From Bacteroidota bacterium (lineage in GTDB: Bacteria > Bacteroidota > Bacteroidia > Chitinophagales > Chitinophagaceae): a stretch of DNA of 64,000 nucleotides. Both the position numbers and the translations under genes were made by a program. The notes beneath the pieces were generated by a model. The model had not been told where the DNA came from and made no database searches. It was given only the letters and a program-made list of their open reading frames with translations. The stretch is taken from NCBI GenBank assembly GCA_018267705.1, contig JAFDXX010000001.1:62001-126000 (forward strand), written 5' to 3'. Positions 27,184 to 35,769 of this stretch are shown in pieces. Within the stretch, counting starts at the first letter, position 1. Each line of letters starts with the position of its first letter.

Positions 27184-27903
27184 ATGAGGCAATTATCAAC
27201 TTGGTTATTAATCTCGGTGGCTTTCCTCCCTTTAAGCATAGCAAACTCTTTTTCATTTATAAAAGAGAGTATGCCTTCGTTTAAAAATACTATTACTTAT
27301 TTTGATTATCATAACGGACCTGATTTTTTAAATGTTACAATGGCAGAAGTGGATGCCGAGGCTGATTTATATATTCCACCCAATAAAGTTTATACGGGAG
27401 ATGAAGCAAAAAGTTTACGTAATAAATTAGAGAATTTGGTTCAAAGCAATAAAAAATCAATTGGTTTGTATTGGGCTTTATTGCGTTATTATAGTGGTGC
27501 ACCCGATTTTATTGGCGGTACTGCAGGTTCTGCAATTCAATATGCAAATTATATTTATTCAATGAATCCGTATATAGGTTGTTTGGCTTATGAGTTTGCT
27601 TTTACAAAGTTGAAAGATTTGAATAAAGCCTACGATTGGTATCAACGTTCATTAAGTGTTGCCTTACCTAATAATATGATTTGGGAGGAAATTAAATATA
27701 ATAATACCGTACTTACCGGGATAAAAGTTTCAGGCAATTTTAATAACTGGAAATTACAAAATATGTACGAAACTAAAGAAGGAACTTACAGCAGAAAAGT
27801 ATTAATGCCTAAATGCGAAACTTGTGTGTATAAAATTTTAGTTGATTATCGTACCACACACTCACCAAACTCTTTAAGGCAATCTTTAATTTTTAATAAC
27901 TAA
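27184..27903 (+). CDS. Secreted protein with AMPK/CBM48-like C-terminal segment
   Basis: 239 residues. MRQLSTWLLISVAFLPLSIANS is a signal peptide. The middle holds a helical region ('AKSLRNKLENLVQSNKKSIGLYWALLRYY ... KLKDLNKAYDWYQRSLSVALP') that looks like a TPR-type repeat pair. The last 65 residues ('GIKVSGNFNNWKLQNMYE ... YSRKVLMPKCETCVYKILVDYR') resemble the glycogen-binding E-set domain of AMPK-beta/CBM48, which has the same 'SGNFNNW' strand and ends in 'YKFLVDG'-type sequence. Function unknown. It converges on the amidotransferase with seven bases between stops. Confidence 0.85.
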   Translation: MRQLSTWLLISVAFLPLSIANSFSFIKESMPSFKNTITYFDYHNGPDFLNVTMAEVDAEADLYIPPNKVYTGDEAKSLRNKLENLVQSNKKSIGLYWALLRYYSGAPDFIGGTAGSAIQYANYIYSMNPYIGCLAYEFAFTKLKDLNKAYDWYQRSLSVALPNNMIWEEIKYNNTVLTGIKVSGNFNNWKLQNMYETKEGTYSRKVLMPKCETCVYKILVDYRTTHSPNSLRQSLIFNN

Positions 27904-27910
27904 ATTATAA

Positions 27911-28750
27911 TTAGTTTGCTACACAAACTTCTCCTATAACTTGATTTAAGAAATTAGGAAGAATATGGTTGTAAGTACACATAATTTTATCAGGGTCTTG
28001 CAATTGTTCTAACATACTTTTCCATTTAGCTTCTCCGTGTTGCTCTGTTACAACTTTCTTTTTATCTTCTCTTTGCAAATACATACTCATACCAACAGCA
28101 TCTGCTTCGGGATGAAATTGTGTTCCAAAAAAATACTCGTTAAAACGCACTGCCATTATAGCTCTTGGTAAATTAACGTGTGGTCTTTCTTTTTCAATAG
28201 CTAAAATTGTTGCACCCATTTTTTCAATTACTGTATCGTTAGGTTCAATTACCTGATAATCTCTACTATCAACTGCATAAAAAGGGTTTTTCATTCCTTC
28301 AAAAATAGCTTCATGTACATGTGTGTTTATTTGATGAATAGGAAATACACCAAATGAAGTTGATTTTCTTTTACAAACATTACCAATATTGTAATGCCTG
28401 CATACTAATTGAAAACTGTGGCAAATGAAGAATACTAATTTTTTATTATTGTGTAGAATATTTTTGTTATAATCTTCAACGGATTGCAACCAATTAAAAT
28501 ATTGATTATCCCATTCTGTTCCTTTACTGTCTATTGGTGAGCCGGGGCCGCCGGTTGATATATATGCATCGTAACTTAAATCGGGAAACTGTAGTTTTAA
28601 GCGAACTTCAAATTCATTATAAATTATTTGTAAATGATTATTGCTTGCCCATTGTTCAAGAATTTCTTTTATACAACGCATACCCTGATTGTCTTGCCCT
28701 TCGTACAGATCTAAAATAGCAATACGGATAGTTTTTTCTTCCCTGTTCAT
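27911..28750 (-). CDS. Class I glutamine amidotransferase-like protein
   Basis: 279 residues. N-terminal 'RIAILDLYEGQDNQGMRCI', 'YDAYISTGGPGSPIDS' (oxyanion strand), the Cys nucleophile in VFFICHSFQLVCRHY and the His/Glu pair in 'FGTQFHPEADAVGM' define a class I GATase domain with no fused synthetase. The C-terminal 60 residues are an extra helical part. GMP synthase- and YfeJ-like stand-alone members have varied or unknown partners. A TATGTTTG promoter ends only eight bases before the ATG, so the mRNA is probably leaderless or nearly so. Confidence 0.9.
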   Translation of the reverse strand: MNREEKTIRIAILDLYEGQDNQGMRCIKEILEQWASNNHLQIIYNEFEVRLKLQFPDLSYDAYISTGGPGSPIDSKGTEWDNQYFNWLQSVEDYNKNILHNNKKLVFFICHSFQLVCRHYNIGNVCKRKSTSFGVFPIHQINTHVHEAIFEGMKNPFYAVDSRDYQVIEPNDTVIEKMGATILAIEKERPHVNLPRAIMAVRFNEYFFGTQFHPEADAVGMSMYLQREDKKKVVTEQHGEAKWKSMLEQLQDPDKIMCTYNHILPNFLNQVIGEVCVAN

Positions 28751-28757
28751 AAGAATG

Positions 28758-28790
28758 CAAACATAAGTATTTTGATTTTTTTGTATTCAA
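28758..28790 (-). promoter_or_regulatory. Promoter of the glutamine amidotransferase-like gene
   Basis: Minus-strand -7 box TATGTTTG (28765-28758) with TTG at 28790-28788, 22 bases apart. The predicted start point is within a few bases of the ATG at 28750. Confidence 0.5.
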
Positions 28791-28854
28791 TACACTTGTG
28801 TTGTTGATAAGTTTAGTTTTTAATTGAAGAAATTTTTCGCTTTTCACATAAAAT

Positions 28855-28894
28855 AAAAGAGAGCTATCAAATAAAAATTTAATAACTCTCTTTT
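28855..28894. terminator. Rho-independent terminator of the M42 peptidase gene
   Basis: AAAAGAGAG and CTCTCTTTT enclose a 22-base loop, with A and T runs. It lies 20 bases past the stop of the gene at 28914. Confidence 0.7.
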
Positions 28895-28913
28895 AGTAAT
28901 TATATTAAAGTAA

Positions 28914-30032
28914 CTACAAATAACTCAAGTTTGTTTTAGGTGTTAATGCTAACAATGTTTCATACATTAATTGAATTGTATTTTCAATATCACTTTTATG
29001 CAGCATTTCTACTGTTGTGTGCATGTAACGTAATGGTATAGAAATTAATACACTGGGGCAGCCATCGTTTGCATACGCAAAACTATCGGTATCTGTTCCG
29101 GTGCTTCTGCTTACGGTACGCATTTGTAATGCAATTTTTTTCTTCTCAGCAACATCTTGTACAAATTGCAATAATTTATTATGCACTGCAGGGCCGTACG
29201 TTGGTGATGGGCCTTTACCGCAAACAACATCTCCTTCTATCATTTTATTAATCATTGGTGTTTGCGTATCATGCGTAACATCTGTAATAATAGCAATATT
29301 GGGTTTAATTCTGCGAGCAATCATTTCAGCACCACGTAAACCAATTTCTTCTTGCACAGCATTTACAACATATAATGCATAAGGCAATTGTTTTTTGTTT
29401 TCTTTTAATAAACGAGCAACTTCTGCAATCATAAAACCGCCGATTCTATTATCAAATGCACGAGCTATATAATAACCATTTGCTAATTCATCAAAACCTT
29501 CTTCGTAAGTAATTACACTTCCTATATGTATGCCTAATGCTTCTACTTCTTTTTTATTTCTTGCTCCACAATCTAACCACAAGTTTTCAACTTTTGGTTG
29601 TGTTTCTTTTTCGCTGCCGCCTAAACGGGTATGGATGGCAGGCCAACCAAATACTGCTTTTACCGCCCCTTTTTTACCATGAATTAATACACGTTTTGAT
29701 GGAGCAATTTGATGATCTACACCGCCATTTCTTTTTACATAAATTAATCCTTCATTCGTTATATAATTTACAAACCAACTTATTTCATCGGCATGTGCTT
29801 CTATTACAACTTTAAATGGAGCAGTTGGATTAATAATGCCTACAGCTGTTCCGTAAGGATCAACCATTTGCGTATCGGTATATTGTTTAACATAGTTTAA
29901 CCAAACTTTTTGCCCGCCACTTTCAAAACCAACAGGTGATGGTGTGTTAATATAATTTTTTAAGAATTGGAAAGATGCATTGGTTATTATTGATTTGTGT
30001 GTTTTAGTTTTTGTTTTTTTTTCTTTTGCCAT
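28914..30032 (-). CDS. M42 family metallopeptidase (glutamyl aminopeptidase/endoglucanase-like)
   Basis: 372 residues. A lysine-rich start (MAKEKKTKTKTHKS) leads into the di-zinc peptidase fold: metal His in VVIEAHADEISW, bridging Asp in YIARAFDNRIGGFM, general-base Glu pair in NAVQEEIGLRGAE, Asp in IITDVTHDTQTP and the last His in RYMHTTVEMLH. Family members form large tetrahedral aminopeptidase particles that trim peptides in the cytoplasm. No signal peptide. Length is slightly above the usual 350 because of the basic N-terminal tail. Confidence 0.95.
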   Translation of the reverse strand: MAKEKKTKTKTHKSIITNASFQFLKNYINTPSPVGFESGGQKVWLNYVKQYTDTQMVDPYGTAVGIINPTAPFKVVIEAHADEISWFVNYITNEGLIYVKRNGGVDHQIAPSKRVLIHGKKGAVKAVFGWPAIHTRLGGSEKETQPKVENLWLDCGARNKKEVEALGIHIGSVITYEEGFDELANGYYIARAFDNRIGGFMIAEVARLLKENKKQLPYALYVVNAVQEEIGLRGAEMIARRIKPNIAIITDVTHDTQTPMINKMIEGDVVCGKGPSPTYGPAVHNKLLQFVQDVAEKKKIALQMRTVSRSTGTDTDSFAYANDGCPSVLISIPLRYMHTTVEMLHKSDIENTIQLMYETLLALTPKTNLSYL

Positions 30033-30054
30033 AATATGATTTTTTTATGATGTA

Positions 30055-30972
30055 TTACGTTTGAAAATAAATTGTTGCAATAGTACCAAAAAATGCTTTT
30101 GCAAGCATTAATCCATCAATGATTATTAAATAATATAGAATTGATTGCCTGCGGTGAAGTGAATAAGCAACTACTAATAATAAAACGAATGGAATAGCGT
30201 TCAACAATATTCGTATTAACGAAAAATGTTGTGAGGTACTATAAATCAAAAATGTGCCAAAACCAATTACACAAAGCGGAATAATAATTAAAAAGATGGT
30301 CTTCCTTAAACCAACTCTTACTACAAATGTTTTTAATTGTTGATTATAATCGGCTGCATAATCTTTTATATCAAACATTATACAAAGCACCGTTACAAAC
30401 ATAAAATTTTTTATAAACAACAAACAGTTTATAAAAGCAATGTGCAAATGAATATTTTTTTCAATTGTATAAAATAGAAATGGATATACTGTAACTAACC
30501 CGCCCCATACAAAACCTATAACAAAAGGTTTTAAAAAACCTGTATTTCGCAAATTATATTTTCCGAATTTTCTATTTTCTATTCCATAATAAAATGCTGC
30601 TACCATAGGAAATATTAAAAGTAAAGCCCATGATTGCCACTGCATTTGTAAAACATTTTTCCATATATCTTTTAATAAAATTCCTAAACAAATAATGCCT
30701 ATTAGTGTTAGCAATAGCTGACTGTAAATAACTAATTTTCTATGTTGTATGTACCATAGAGTACGTTTATTATTTGTATTATAAGTTGTATTGGTTATGT
30801 ATGCTTTTGTATAGTATAAAACTGTTACAGCAAATAATAATATATAGTACAGCAAAGGATTTAAGGGAAGTTGTTGCTGCAAACTTGCTTCAATTGAAAG
30901 ACCAATGGTGCAGAAGCCATAAAAATAATTACCAAAAAAAATAAAATGTATTATTGTTTTGGTACGTTGCAT
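30055..30972 (-). CDS. UbiA-like membrane protein lacking the first Asp motif
   Basis: 305 residues with about eight to nine membrane helices. 'VLCIMFDIKDYAADYNQQLKTFVVRVG' fits the second Asp-rich motif of UbiA prenyltransferases (DxxDxxxD). The first motif (NxxxDxxxD) is not visible: the equivalent loop reads 'YITNTTYNTNNKRTLWYIQ'. It may therefore be a non-prenyltransferase relative or one with altered diphosphate binding. It is translationally coupled to the upstream lipoprotein gene (TAATG at 30974-30970). Confidence 0.85.
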   Translation of the reverse strand: MQRTKTIIHFIFFGNYFYGFCTIGLSIEASLQQQLPLNPLLYYILLFAVTVLYYTKAYITNTTYNTNNKRTLWYIQHRKLVIYSQLLLTLIGIICLGILLKDIWKNVLQMQWQSWALLLIFPMVAAFYYGIENRKFGKYNLRNTGFLKPFVIGFVWGGLVTVYPFLFYTIEKNIHLHIAFINCLLFIKNFMFVTVLCIMFDIKDYAADYNQQLKTFVVRVGLRKTIFLIIIPLCVIGFGTFLIYSTSQHFSLIRILLNAIPFVLLLVVAYSLHRRQSILYYLIIIDGLMLAKAFFGTIATIYFQT

Positions 30973-31424
30973 TATTTAAGTAAAGTAATAACAGGTGAAA
31001 CTAATGTATCGCTAACATTATTGGCTTTATCTTTTAAAACAAAACGAAAATAGGAAGAATCGTTAATAGTGCCGCAGCCTGTAATAGATACATATCCTGT
31101 ACTTGTTGTATTGTAAGCAAAATTAATATCAAAATATCCGCTTAAATTTTTTGTTGTGGGAAAATCAGGTACTTTATACTTTACTGCAAAATTTGTTCCC
31201 GGAGAGCTAGGGCATGTTTTAGAAACTTTTTGTATCCACATTGTATCTTGAATATCGCCTTCTGCATCTGTGAAATTTATTTGGAAGTTTAATACTTGCC
31301 CTTGTGAAAACGTTAATGAATTAATACTTTTAAATGAAAGTTGCGGTTTAGAAGTAAATTGCCCTTTATTGCAGGCAATTATTGCAAAAGCTATTAATGT
31401 TACTATCAATAATTTTGTCTTCAT
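30972..31424 (-). CDS. Small lipoprotein of unknown function
   Basis: 150 residues from ATG 31424 (MKTKLLIVTLIAFAIIACNKG), chosen because the signal sequence with lipobox AIIAC starts there; in-frame upstream ATGs add a hydrophilic tail. After the lipid-anchored Cys the protein is a single beta-rich domain, possibly Ig-like or cadherin-like ('FQINFTDAEGDIQDTMWIQK', 'FRFVLKDKANNVSDTLVSP'). Two internal cysteines may pair. It overlaps the UbiA-like gene by one base and is divergent from the LuxE-like gene, 43 bases away. Confidence 0.85.
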   Translation of the reverse strand: MKTKLLIVTLIAFAIIACNKGQFTSKPQLSFKSINSLTFSQGQVLNFQINFTDAEGDIQDTMWIQKVSKTCPSSPGTNFAVKYKVPDFPTTKNLSGYFDINFAYNTTSTGYVSITGCGTINDSSYFRFVLKDKANNVSDTLVSPVITLLK

Positions 31425-31467
31425 ATTTTTTTTATTCATTTCAAATGTAAACAATTCATTGCAACTA

Positions 31468-32454
31468 ATGATAGCCGAACAAGAATTGATTAATAGTATT
31501 TTTAATATTCAGCATAACTTTAACCAGGTTGCTCATTCCGTTTTTTCTTTTCAATATCAAAACAATAAAATTTATAGGCAATGGTGCAGTTTAATGCAAC
31601 CAGAAATAGTTAACACACAATTTCAACTTTTTACTGTTCCATTTCTTCCTATTTCATTTTTTAAAACACATACCGTTACATCAACTAATTTTATTCCACA
31701 ACAAATTTTTGAAAGTAGCGGTACAACAACAACTATTAACAGCCAACATTTAGTTAAAAACATTAATATTTATAAAACGAGTTTCATAAAAACTTTTGAA
31801 ACCTTTTATGGGCAAATAAATGAATGGTGCGTAATTGGTTTATTGCCTTCTTATTTAGAAAGAAATAATTCTTCATTAGTAATGATGGTTGATGAAATGA
31901 TTAAACTTTCTAACAACGCATACAGCGGTTTTTATTTGAATGAATTTGATAAATTGAAAACTGTTTTAACTGAATTAGAAAATAAAAAACAAAAAACATT
32001 ATTAATTGGTGTAACATTTGGGTTGCTCGATTTTGCAGAAAAAAACAAAATGCAACTAAATCATACTATTGTAATGGAAACAGGTGGAATGAAAGGAAGA
32101 AAAAAAGAATTAACCCGTAATGAAGTACATAATTTTTTAAAAGAAAACTTAGGAGTAAAGGAAGTACATTCAGAATATGGAATGACAGAATTATTATCTC
32201 AGGCATATTCAAAAAATAACGGAAAATTTATTTGTCCGCCATATATGAAAGTTGTAGTAAGAAGTGAAGAAGACCCCTTGCAAATTAATTTTTCTGGGAA
32301 AGGAATTTTAAATATTATTGATTTAGCTAATATATATAGTTGTTCATTTATTGCAACAGATGATGCAGGTATTGTTTATGAAGACGGTAGTTTTGAAGTA
32401 ATAGGCAGAGTAGATAGTAGCGATATTAGAGGTTGTAGTTTATTAGCTATTTAA
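31468..32454 (+). CDS. LuxE/acyl-protein synthetase-like protein
   Basis: 328 residues from ATG 31468 (MIAEQELINSIFNIQHNFNQ); the open frame runs further upstream across the divergent lipoprotein gene and is ignored. Acyl-adenylating features: FESSGTTTTINSQH (ATP loop, SGTT type), 'VHSEYGMTELLSQAY' (A5 motif YGMTE) and 'GRVDSSDIRGCSLL' near the end. LuxE activates fatty acids and passes them to its own cysteine. Here no luxC or luxD is nearby. In Bacteroidota such lone LuxE-like enzymes are widespread and their acyl acceptor is unclear. Confidence 0.9.
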   Translation: MIAEQELINSIFNIQHNFNQVAHSVFSFQYQNNKIYRQWCSLMQPEIVNTQFQLFTVPFLPISFFKTHTVTSTNFIPQQIFESSGTTTTINSQHLVKNINIYKTSFIKTFETFYGQINEWCVIGLLPSYLERNNSSLVMMVDEMIKLSNNAYSGFYLNEFDKLKTVLTELENKKQKTLLIGVTFGLLDFAEKNKMQLNHTIVMETGGMKGRKKELTRNEVHNFLKENLGVKEVHSEYGMTELLSQAYSKNNGKFICPPYMKVVVRSEEDPLQINFSGKGILNIIDLANIYSCSFIATDDAGIVYEDGSFEVIGRVDSSDIRGCSLLAI

Positions 32455-32456
32455 TG

Positions 32457-32497
32457 AAGAGTTGATAGTTACAAACGGTAGCTATCAACTCTTGTTT
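32457..32497. terminator. Bidirectional rho-independent terminator
   Basis: AAGAGTTGATAG and CTATCAACTCTT form a 12-base perfect stem with a 13-base loop. It lies between the convergent LuxE-like and dapD genes. Confidence 0.85.
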
Positions 32498-32524
32498 TCC
32501 AATTATTAATTCTTTATTTTAACC

Positions 32525-33340
32525 CTACACACTCACATTAAAATCTCTTAAAGCATCATTCAAACTTGTTTTTAAATCAGTGCTGGGTTTGCGTTTGCCA
32601 ATAATTAAAGCACAACCAACTCCAAAATCTCCGGCAGGAAATTTTTTGGTATAGCTTCCCGGAATTACAACACTTCTTGCAGGAATTCTTCCTTTCATTT
32701 CTACCGGTGCATCACCACTTACATCTATAATCTTGGTAGATTGTGTTAGTACAACATTAGCTCCCAATACAGCTTCTTTTTCTACCATTACACCTTCTAC
32801 AACAATACAACGGCTGCCAATAAAACAACCATCTTCAATAATAACAGGGCTTGCTTGTAAAGGTTCCAAAACGCCACCAATACCAACCCCTCCACTTAAA
32901 TGTACATTTTTACCAATTTGAGCACAACTACCCACCGTAGCCCAAGTATCAACCATTGTACCCTCATCTACATAAGCACCAATATTTACATAACTTGGCA
33001 TTAAAACTACATTTTTAGCTAAGTAAGCGCCATAACGTGCAACTGCATGTGGCACTGCACGCACACCAAGGCTTGCATAGTTTTTCTTTAATAACATTTT
33101 ATCGTAAAATTCAAATGGCTCAACATCCCAGGTTTGCATTTGTTGTATGCCAAAGTATAATAATATGGCTTGTTTTACCCATTCATTCACTTGCCAATTT
33201 CCTTGCTCAATAGGAGATGCAGTTCTTAATCTTCCTTTATCTACTTCTTCTATTACGGTACGCACCGCATCGCTATACTTTGCATTTTTTAATAATTCGC
33301 GGTTGCTCCATGCTTCTACTATTAATTGTTGTAATTCCAT
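32525..33340 (-). CDS. dapD: 2,3,4,5-tetrahydropyridine-2,6-dicarboxylate N-succinyltransferase
   Basis: 271 residues, a succinyl-CoA-dependent step of lysine and diaminopimelate synthesis. The N-terminal helical domain is followed by a left-handed beta helix with hexapeptide repeats ('MPSYVNIGAYVDEGTMVDTWATVGSCAQIGKNVHLSGGVGIGGV' in short repeats). The family block RGAVPHAVARYGAYLAK reads RAVPHAVARYGAYLAK here. The C-terminus 'ALIIGKRKPSTDLKTSLNDALRDF' is also typical. It shows that the organism uses the succinylase branch. A 16-base palindrome spans its promoter. Confidence 0.96.
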   Translation of the reverse strand: MELQQLIVEAWSNRELLKNAKYSDAVRTVIEEVDKGRLRTASPIEQGNWQVNEWVKQAILLYFGIQQMQTWDVEPFEFYDKMLLKKNYASLGVRAVPHAVARYGAYLAKNVVLMPSYVNIGAYVDEGTMVDTWATVGSCAQIGKNVHLSGGVGIGGVLEPLQASPVIIEDGCFIGSRCIVVEGVMVEKEAVLGANVVLTQSTKIIDVSGDAPVEMKGRIPARSVVIPGSYTKKFPAGDFGVGCALIIGKRKPSTDLKTSLNDALRDFNVSV

Positions 33341-33362
33341 TTTCTATTTTTTTGCGAAAATA

Positions 33363-33378
33363 ATTGCTTGCAAGCAAT
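33363..33378. promoter_or_regulatory. 16-base perfect palindrome at the dapD promoter
   Basis: ATTGCTTGCAAGCAAT is an exact palindrome. On the minus strand it directly abuts TATTTTCG (33362-33355), a near-consensus -7 box 15 bases before the dapD ATG, so it would lie in the spacer. This is the position of a repressor operator (inference). Confidence 0.45.
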
Positions 33379-33473
33379 GAGCAGCTTTTTGTTTAATACT
33401 TCTTATTGTTAATTTTAGAATACTTTTTTGTTGAAAGAAAAAAACAAATTAATTTGTAATTAAACCTTGCTTC

Positions 33474-34199
33474 ATGAAACTATTTTTTTCTGTAATAGCT
33501 GTTCTTATTCTTAATACAATTGCATTTGCACAAATTAAATTAACCGTAAACGATAAATCAATCATTAAAGATTCTTCGGGAATGGTGTACCCTTATTCTA
33601 TTTGGGTAAAACTTATGCAAACCAATCAATACGGGTTAAGACCTGTAAATGCTAAAGATGTGAAAACAGAATTTATTATTTATAAACTTTCAGAAAAACA
33701 ATTAGCCAGCAGAGATGCTTTAACATCAAAATTACCTATGCCTGCCGAGAGCAGATTTTTTAGAACAGGTGATAAAATACATCCATTTAAAGATAAAGAT
33801 ATTGAAGGGAATAAATTATCAATTAAAGATTTAAAAGGGAAAATAGTTGTTCTTAATTTTTGGTTCGTTGCCTGCCCACCTTGCAAAGCAGAAATTCCCG
33901 ATTTAAATAGAATTGTAGATAAATATAAAGACAATACCGATGTTGTTTTTATTGCCATTGCTTTAGATGATGCGTATGCTATCAATGAGTTTCTTAAAAC
34001 AACTCCTTTCAAATATCATATTATTGATAATGGCCGTTACATTGCAAATGGTAACTACGGCATTACTTCTTATCCAACACATGTTGTAATAGATAAAGAA
34101 GGTATTATTCGTTTTCATACTACAGGTTTAGGCTCCGGCACAGTAAGTTGGATTAATAAAACCATTGAAAATCTTTTAAAAGAAGAAAACAAACAATAG
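33474..34199 (+). CDS. TlpA/ResA-like thioredoxin-fold protein, exported
   Basis: 241 residues. MKLFFSVIAVLILNTIAFAQ is a signal peptide. Residues about 25-95 are a separate N-terminal domain. From about residue 105 the AhpC/TSA-Redoxin fold begins ('FKDKDIEGNKLSIKDLKGKIVVLNFWF'), with the active site ACPPCKAEIPDL (CPPC) and cis-Pro in 'ITSYPTHVVIDKEG'. A periplasmic thiol-disulfide oxidoreductase that could receive electrons from DsbD (12468-14408). It is divergent from dapD across a 133-base gap containing the 16-base palindrome. Confidence 0.93.
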   Translation: MKLFFSVIAVLILNTIAFAQIKLTVNDKSIIKDSSGMVYPYSIWVKLMQTNQYGLRPVNAKDVKTEFIIYKLSEKQLASRDALTSKLPMPAESRFFRTGDKIHPFKDKDIEGNKLSIKDLKGKIVVLNFWFVACPPCKAEIPDLNRIVDKYKDNTDVVFIAIALDDAYAINEFLKTTPFKYHIIDNGRYIANGNYGITSYPTHVVIDKEGIIRFHTTGLGSGTVSWINKTIENLLKEENKQ

Positions 34200-34300
34200 T
34201 ATTAGTTTTTTTCGTTTGGCATGTTGGCTGTATTTTCGCACTCCGTTTTCTGAGCATAAAAAAATAAAAATCAGAAACTTAAAATTTCAAATTTAAAAGT

Positions 34301-35707
34301 ATGGCATACGACGTAATTGTTATTGGTAGCGGCCCGGGTGGTTATCCTGCTGCTATTCGTGCTTCTCAATTAGGTTTTAAAGTAGCAATCATAGAAAAAG
34401 AAAATTTGGGCGGAATTTGTTTAAACTGGGGTTGTATTCCTACCAAAGCTTTATTAAAAAGTGCACAAGTTTACGAATATTTAAAACATGCATCCAACTA
34501 TGGTATTAATGCATCGGGCAGTGCAGATTTTGGTGCTGTTATAAAACGTAGTCGCGGTGTAGCAGATAAAATGAGCAAAGGTGTTCAATTTTTAATGAAG
34601 AAAAATAAAATAGATGTAATTATGGGCTACGGAAAAATTGCATCTAAAGGAAAAGTAGAAGTTACTGCTACAGATGGAAGCAAACAAATGGTTGAAGCAA
34701 AATATATTGTTATTGCAACAGGTGGAAGAAGCCGTGAATTACCAAACTTAAAACAAGATGGTAAAAAAGTTATTGGCTATCGCGAAGCAATGGTATTAGC
34801 CACACAACCTAAAAGCATGATTATTGTTGGAAGTGGTGCAATAGGTGTTGAGTTTGCTTATGTATATAACAGCATGGGAACAAAAGTTACCATTGTAGAA
34901 TTTATGCCAAGAATTGTACCTGTAGAAGATGAAGAGGTAAGTAAAGAATTAGAAAAACAATATAAAAAACAAGGCATTGATATTTTAACCAACGCATCTG
35001 TTGAAGCTGTTGATACTAATGGAGCCGGCGTAAAAGCTTTAGTTAAAAAACAAGATGGTAGCACCATTACTTTAGATGCAGATATTGTTTTAAGTGCAGT
35101 AGGTGTTGTTGCAAATATTGAAAATATTGGTTTAGAAGAAAATGGCATTAAAACAGAAAAAGGAAAAATTATTGTAGATAAATATCAACAAACTAACGTT
35201 GCAGGTATTTATGCCATTGGCGATTGCAGTCCGGGACAAGCCTTAGCACATGTTGCAGCTAAAGAAGGAATTAATGCAGCCGAACACATGGCATATTTAG
35301 AAAAGAAACACCATCATTTACCCGATACAATTGATTACAACAATATTCCGGGTTGTACTTATTGCACACCAGAAATTGCAAGCATTGGTTACACAGAAAA
35401 AGCAGCTAAAGAAGCAGGTTATGAATTAAAAGTTGGAAAATTTCCTTTAATGGCAAGCGGAAAAGCAAGTGCAGCAGGGGCTACAGAAGGATTTATAAAA
35501 GTAATTTATGATGCTAAGTATGGTGAATTTTTAGGAGCACACATGATTGGTTATAATGTAACTGAAATGATTGCTGAAGTTTCTGTTGCCAGAAAATTAG
35601 AAACAACGGCACACGAAATTTTAAATGCTATTCATCCACATCCAACTATTAGCGAAGGTGTAAAAGAAGCTACAGCAGCTGCTTATGGAGAAGCAATTGA
35701 TATTTAA
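34301..35707 (+). CDS. lpdA: Dihydrolipoyl dehydrogenase
   Basis: 468 residues, the E3 flavoprotein of 2-oxoacid dehydrogenase and glycine cleavage complexes. FAD motif GSGPGGYPAAIRA at the start, the redox pair in GGICLNWGCIPTKALLKS (CxxxxC), NAD motif 'VGSGAIGVEFAYVYNSMG', 'YAIGDCSPGQALAHVA' and the catalytic His-Glu region 'AIHPHPTISEGVKEA'. Full length. The other subunits are not nearby. A 101-base leader of low complexity precedes it, with TATTTTCG at 34231-34238 as a possible -7 box. Confidence 0.97.
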   Translation: MAYDVIVIGSGPGGYPAAIRASQLGFKVAIIEKENLGGICLNWGCIPTKALLKSAQVYEYLKHASNYGINASGSADFGAVIKRSRGVADKMSKGVQFLMKKNKIDVIMGYGKIASKGKVEVTATDGSKQMVEAKYIVIATGGRSRELPNLKQDGKKVIGYREAMVLATQPKSMIIVGSGAIGVEFAYVYNSMGTKVTIVEFMPRIVPVEDEEVSKELEKQYKKQGIDILTNASVEAVDTNGAGVKALVKKQDGSTITLDADIVLSAVGVVANIENIGLEENGIKTEKGKIIVDKYQQTNVAGIYAIGDCSPGQALAHVAAKEGINAAEHMAYLEKKHHHLPDTIDYNNIPGCTYCTPEIASIGYTEKAAKEAGYELKVGKFPLMASGKASAAGATEGFIKVIYDAKYGEFLGAHMIGYNVTEMIAEVSVARKLETTAHEILNAIHPHPTISEGVKEATAAAYGEAIDI

Positions 35708-35734
35708 TAGAATATAAATTTTACAATATAACCT

Positions 35735-35768
35735 AAGGGATTACAAAGAAATTTGTAATCCTTTTTTT
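35735..35768. terminator. Bidirectional rho-independent terminator
   Basis: GGATTACAAA and TTTGTAATCC make a tight hairpin followed by a seven-T run. It separates lpdA from the convergent gene at 35770. Confidence 0.85.
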
Positions 35769-35769
35769 A

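Noticed and set aside
31270-31467. Upstream extension of the LuxE-like reading frame
   Set aside because: It runs antisense through the lipoprotein gene and has no family resemblance; the ATG at 31468 gives a normal LuxE-like N-terminus.
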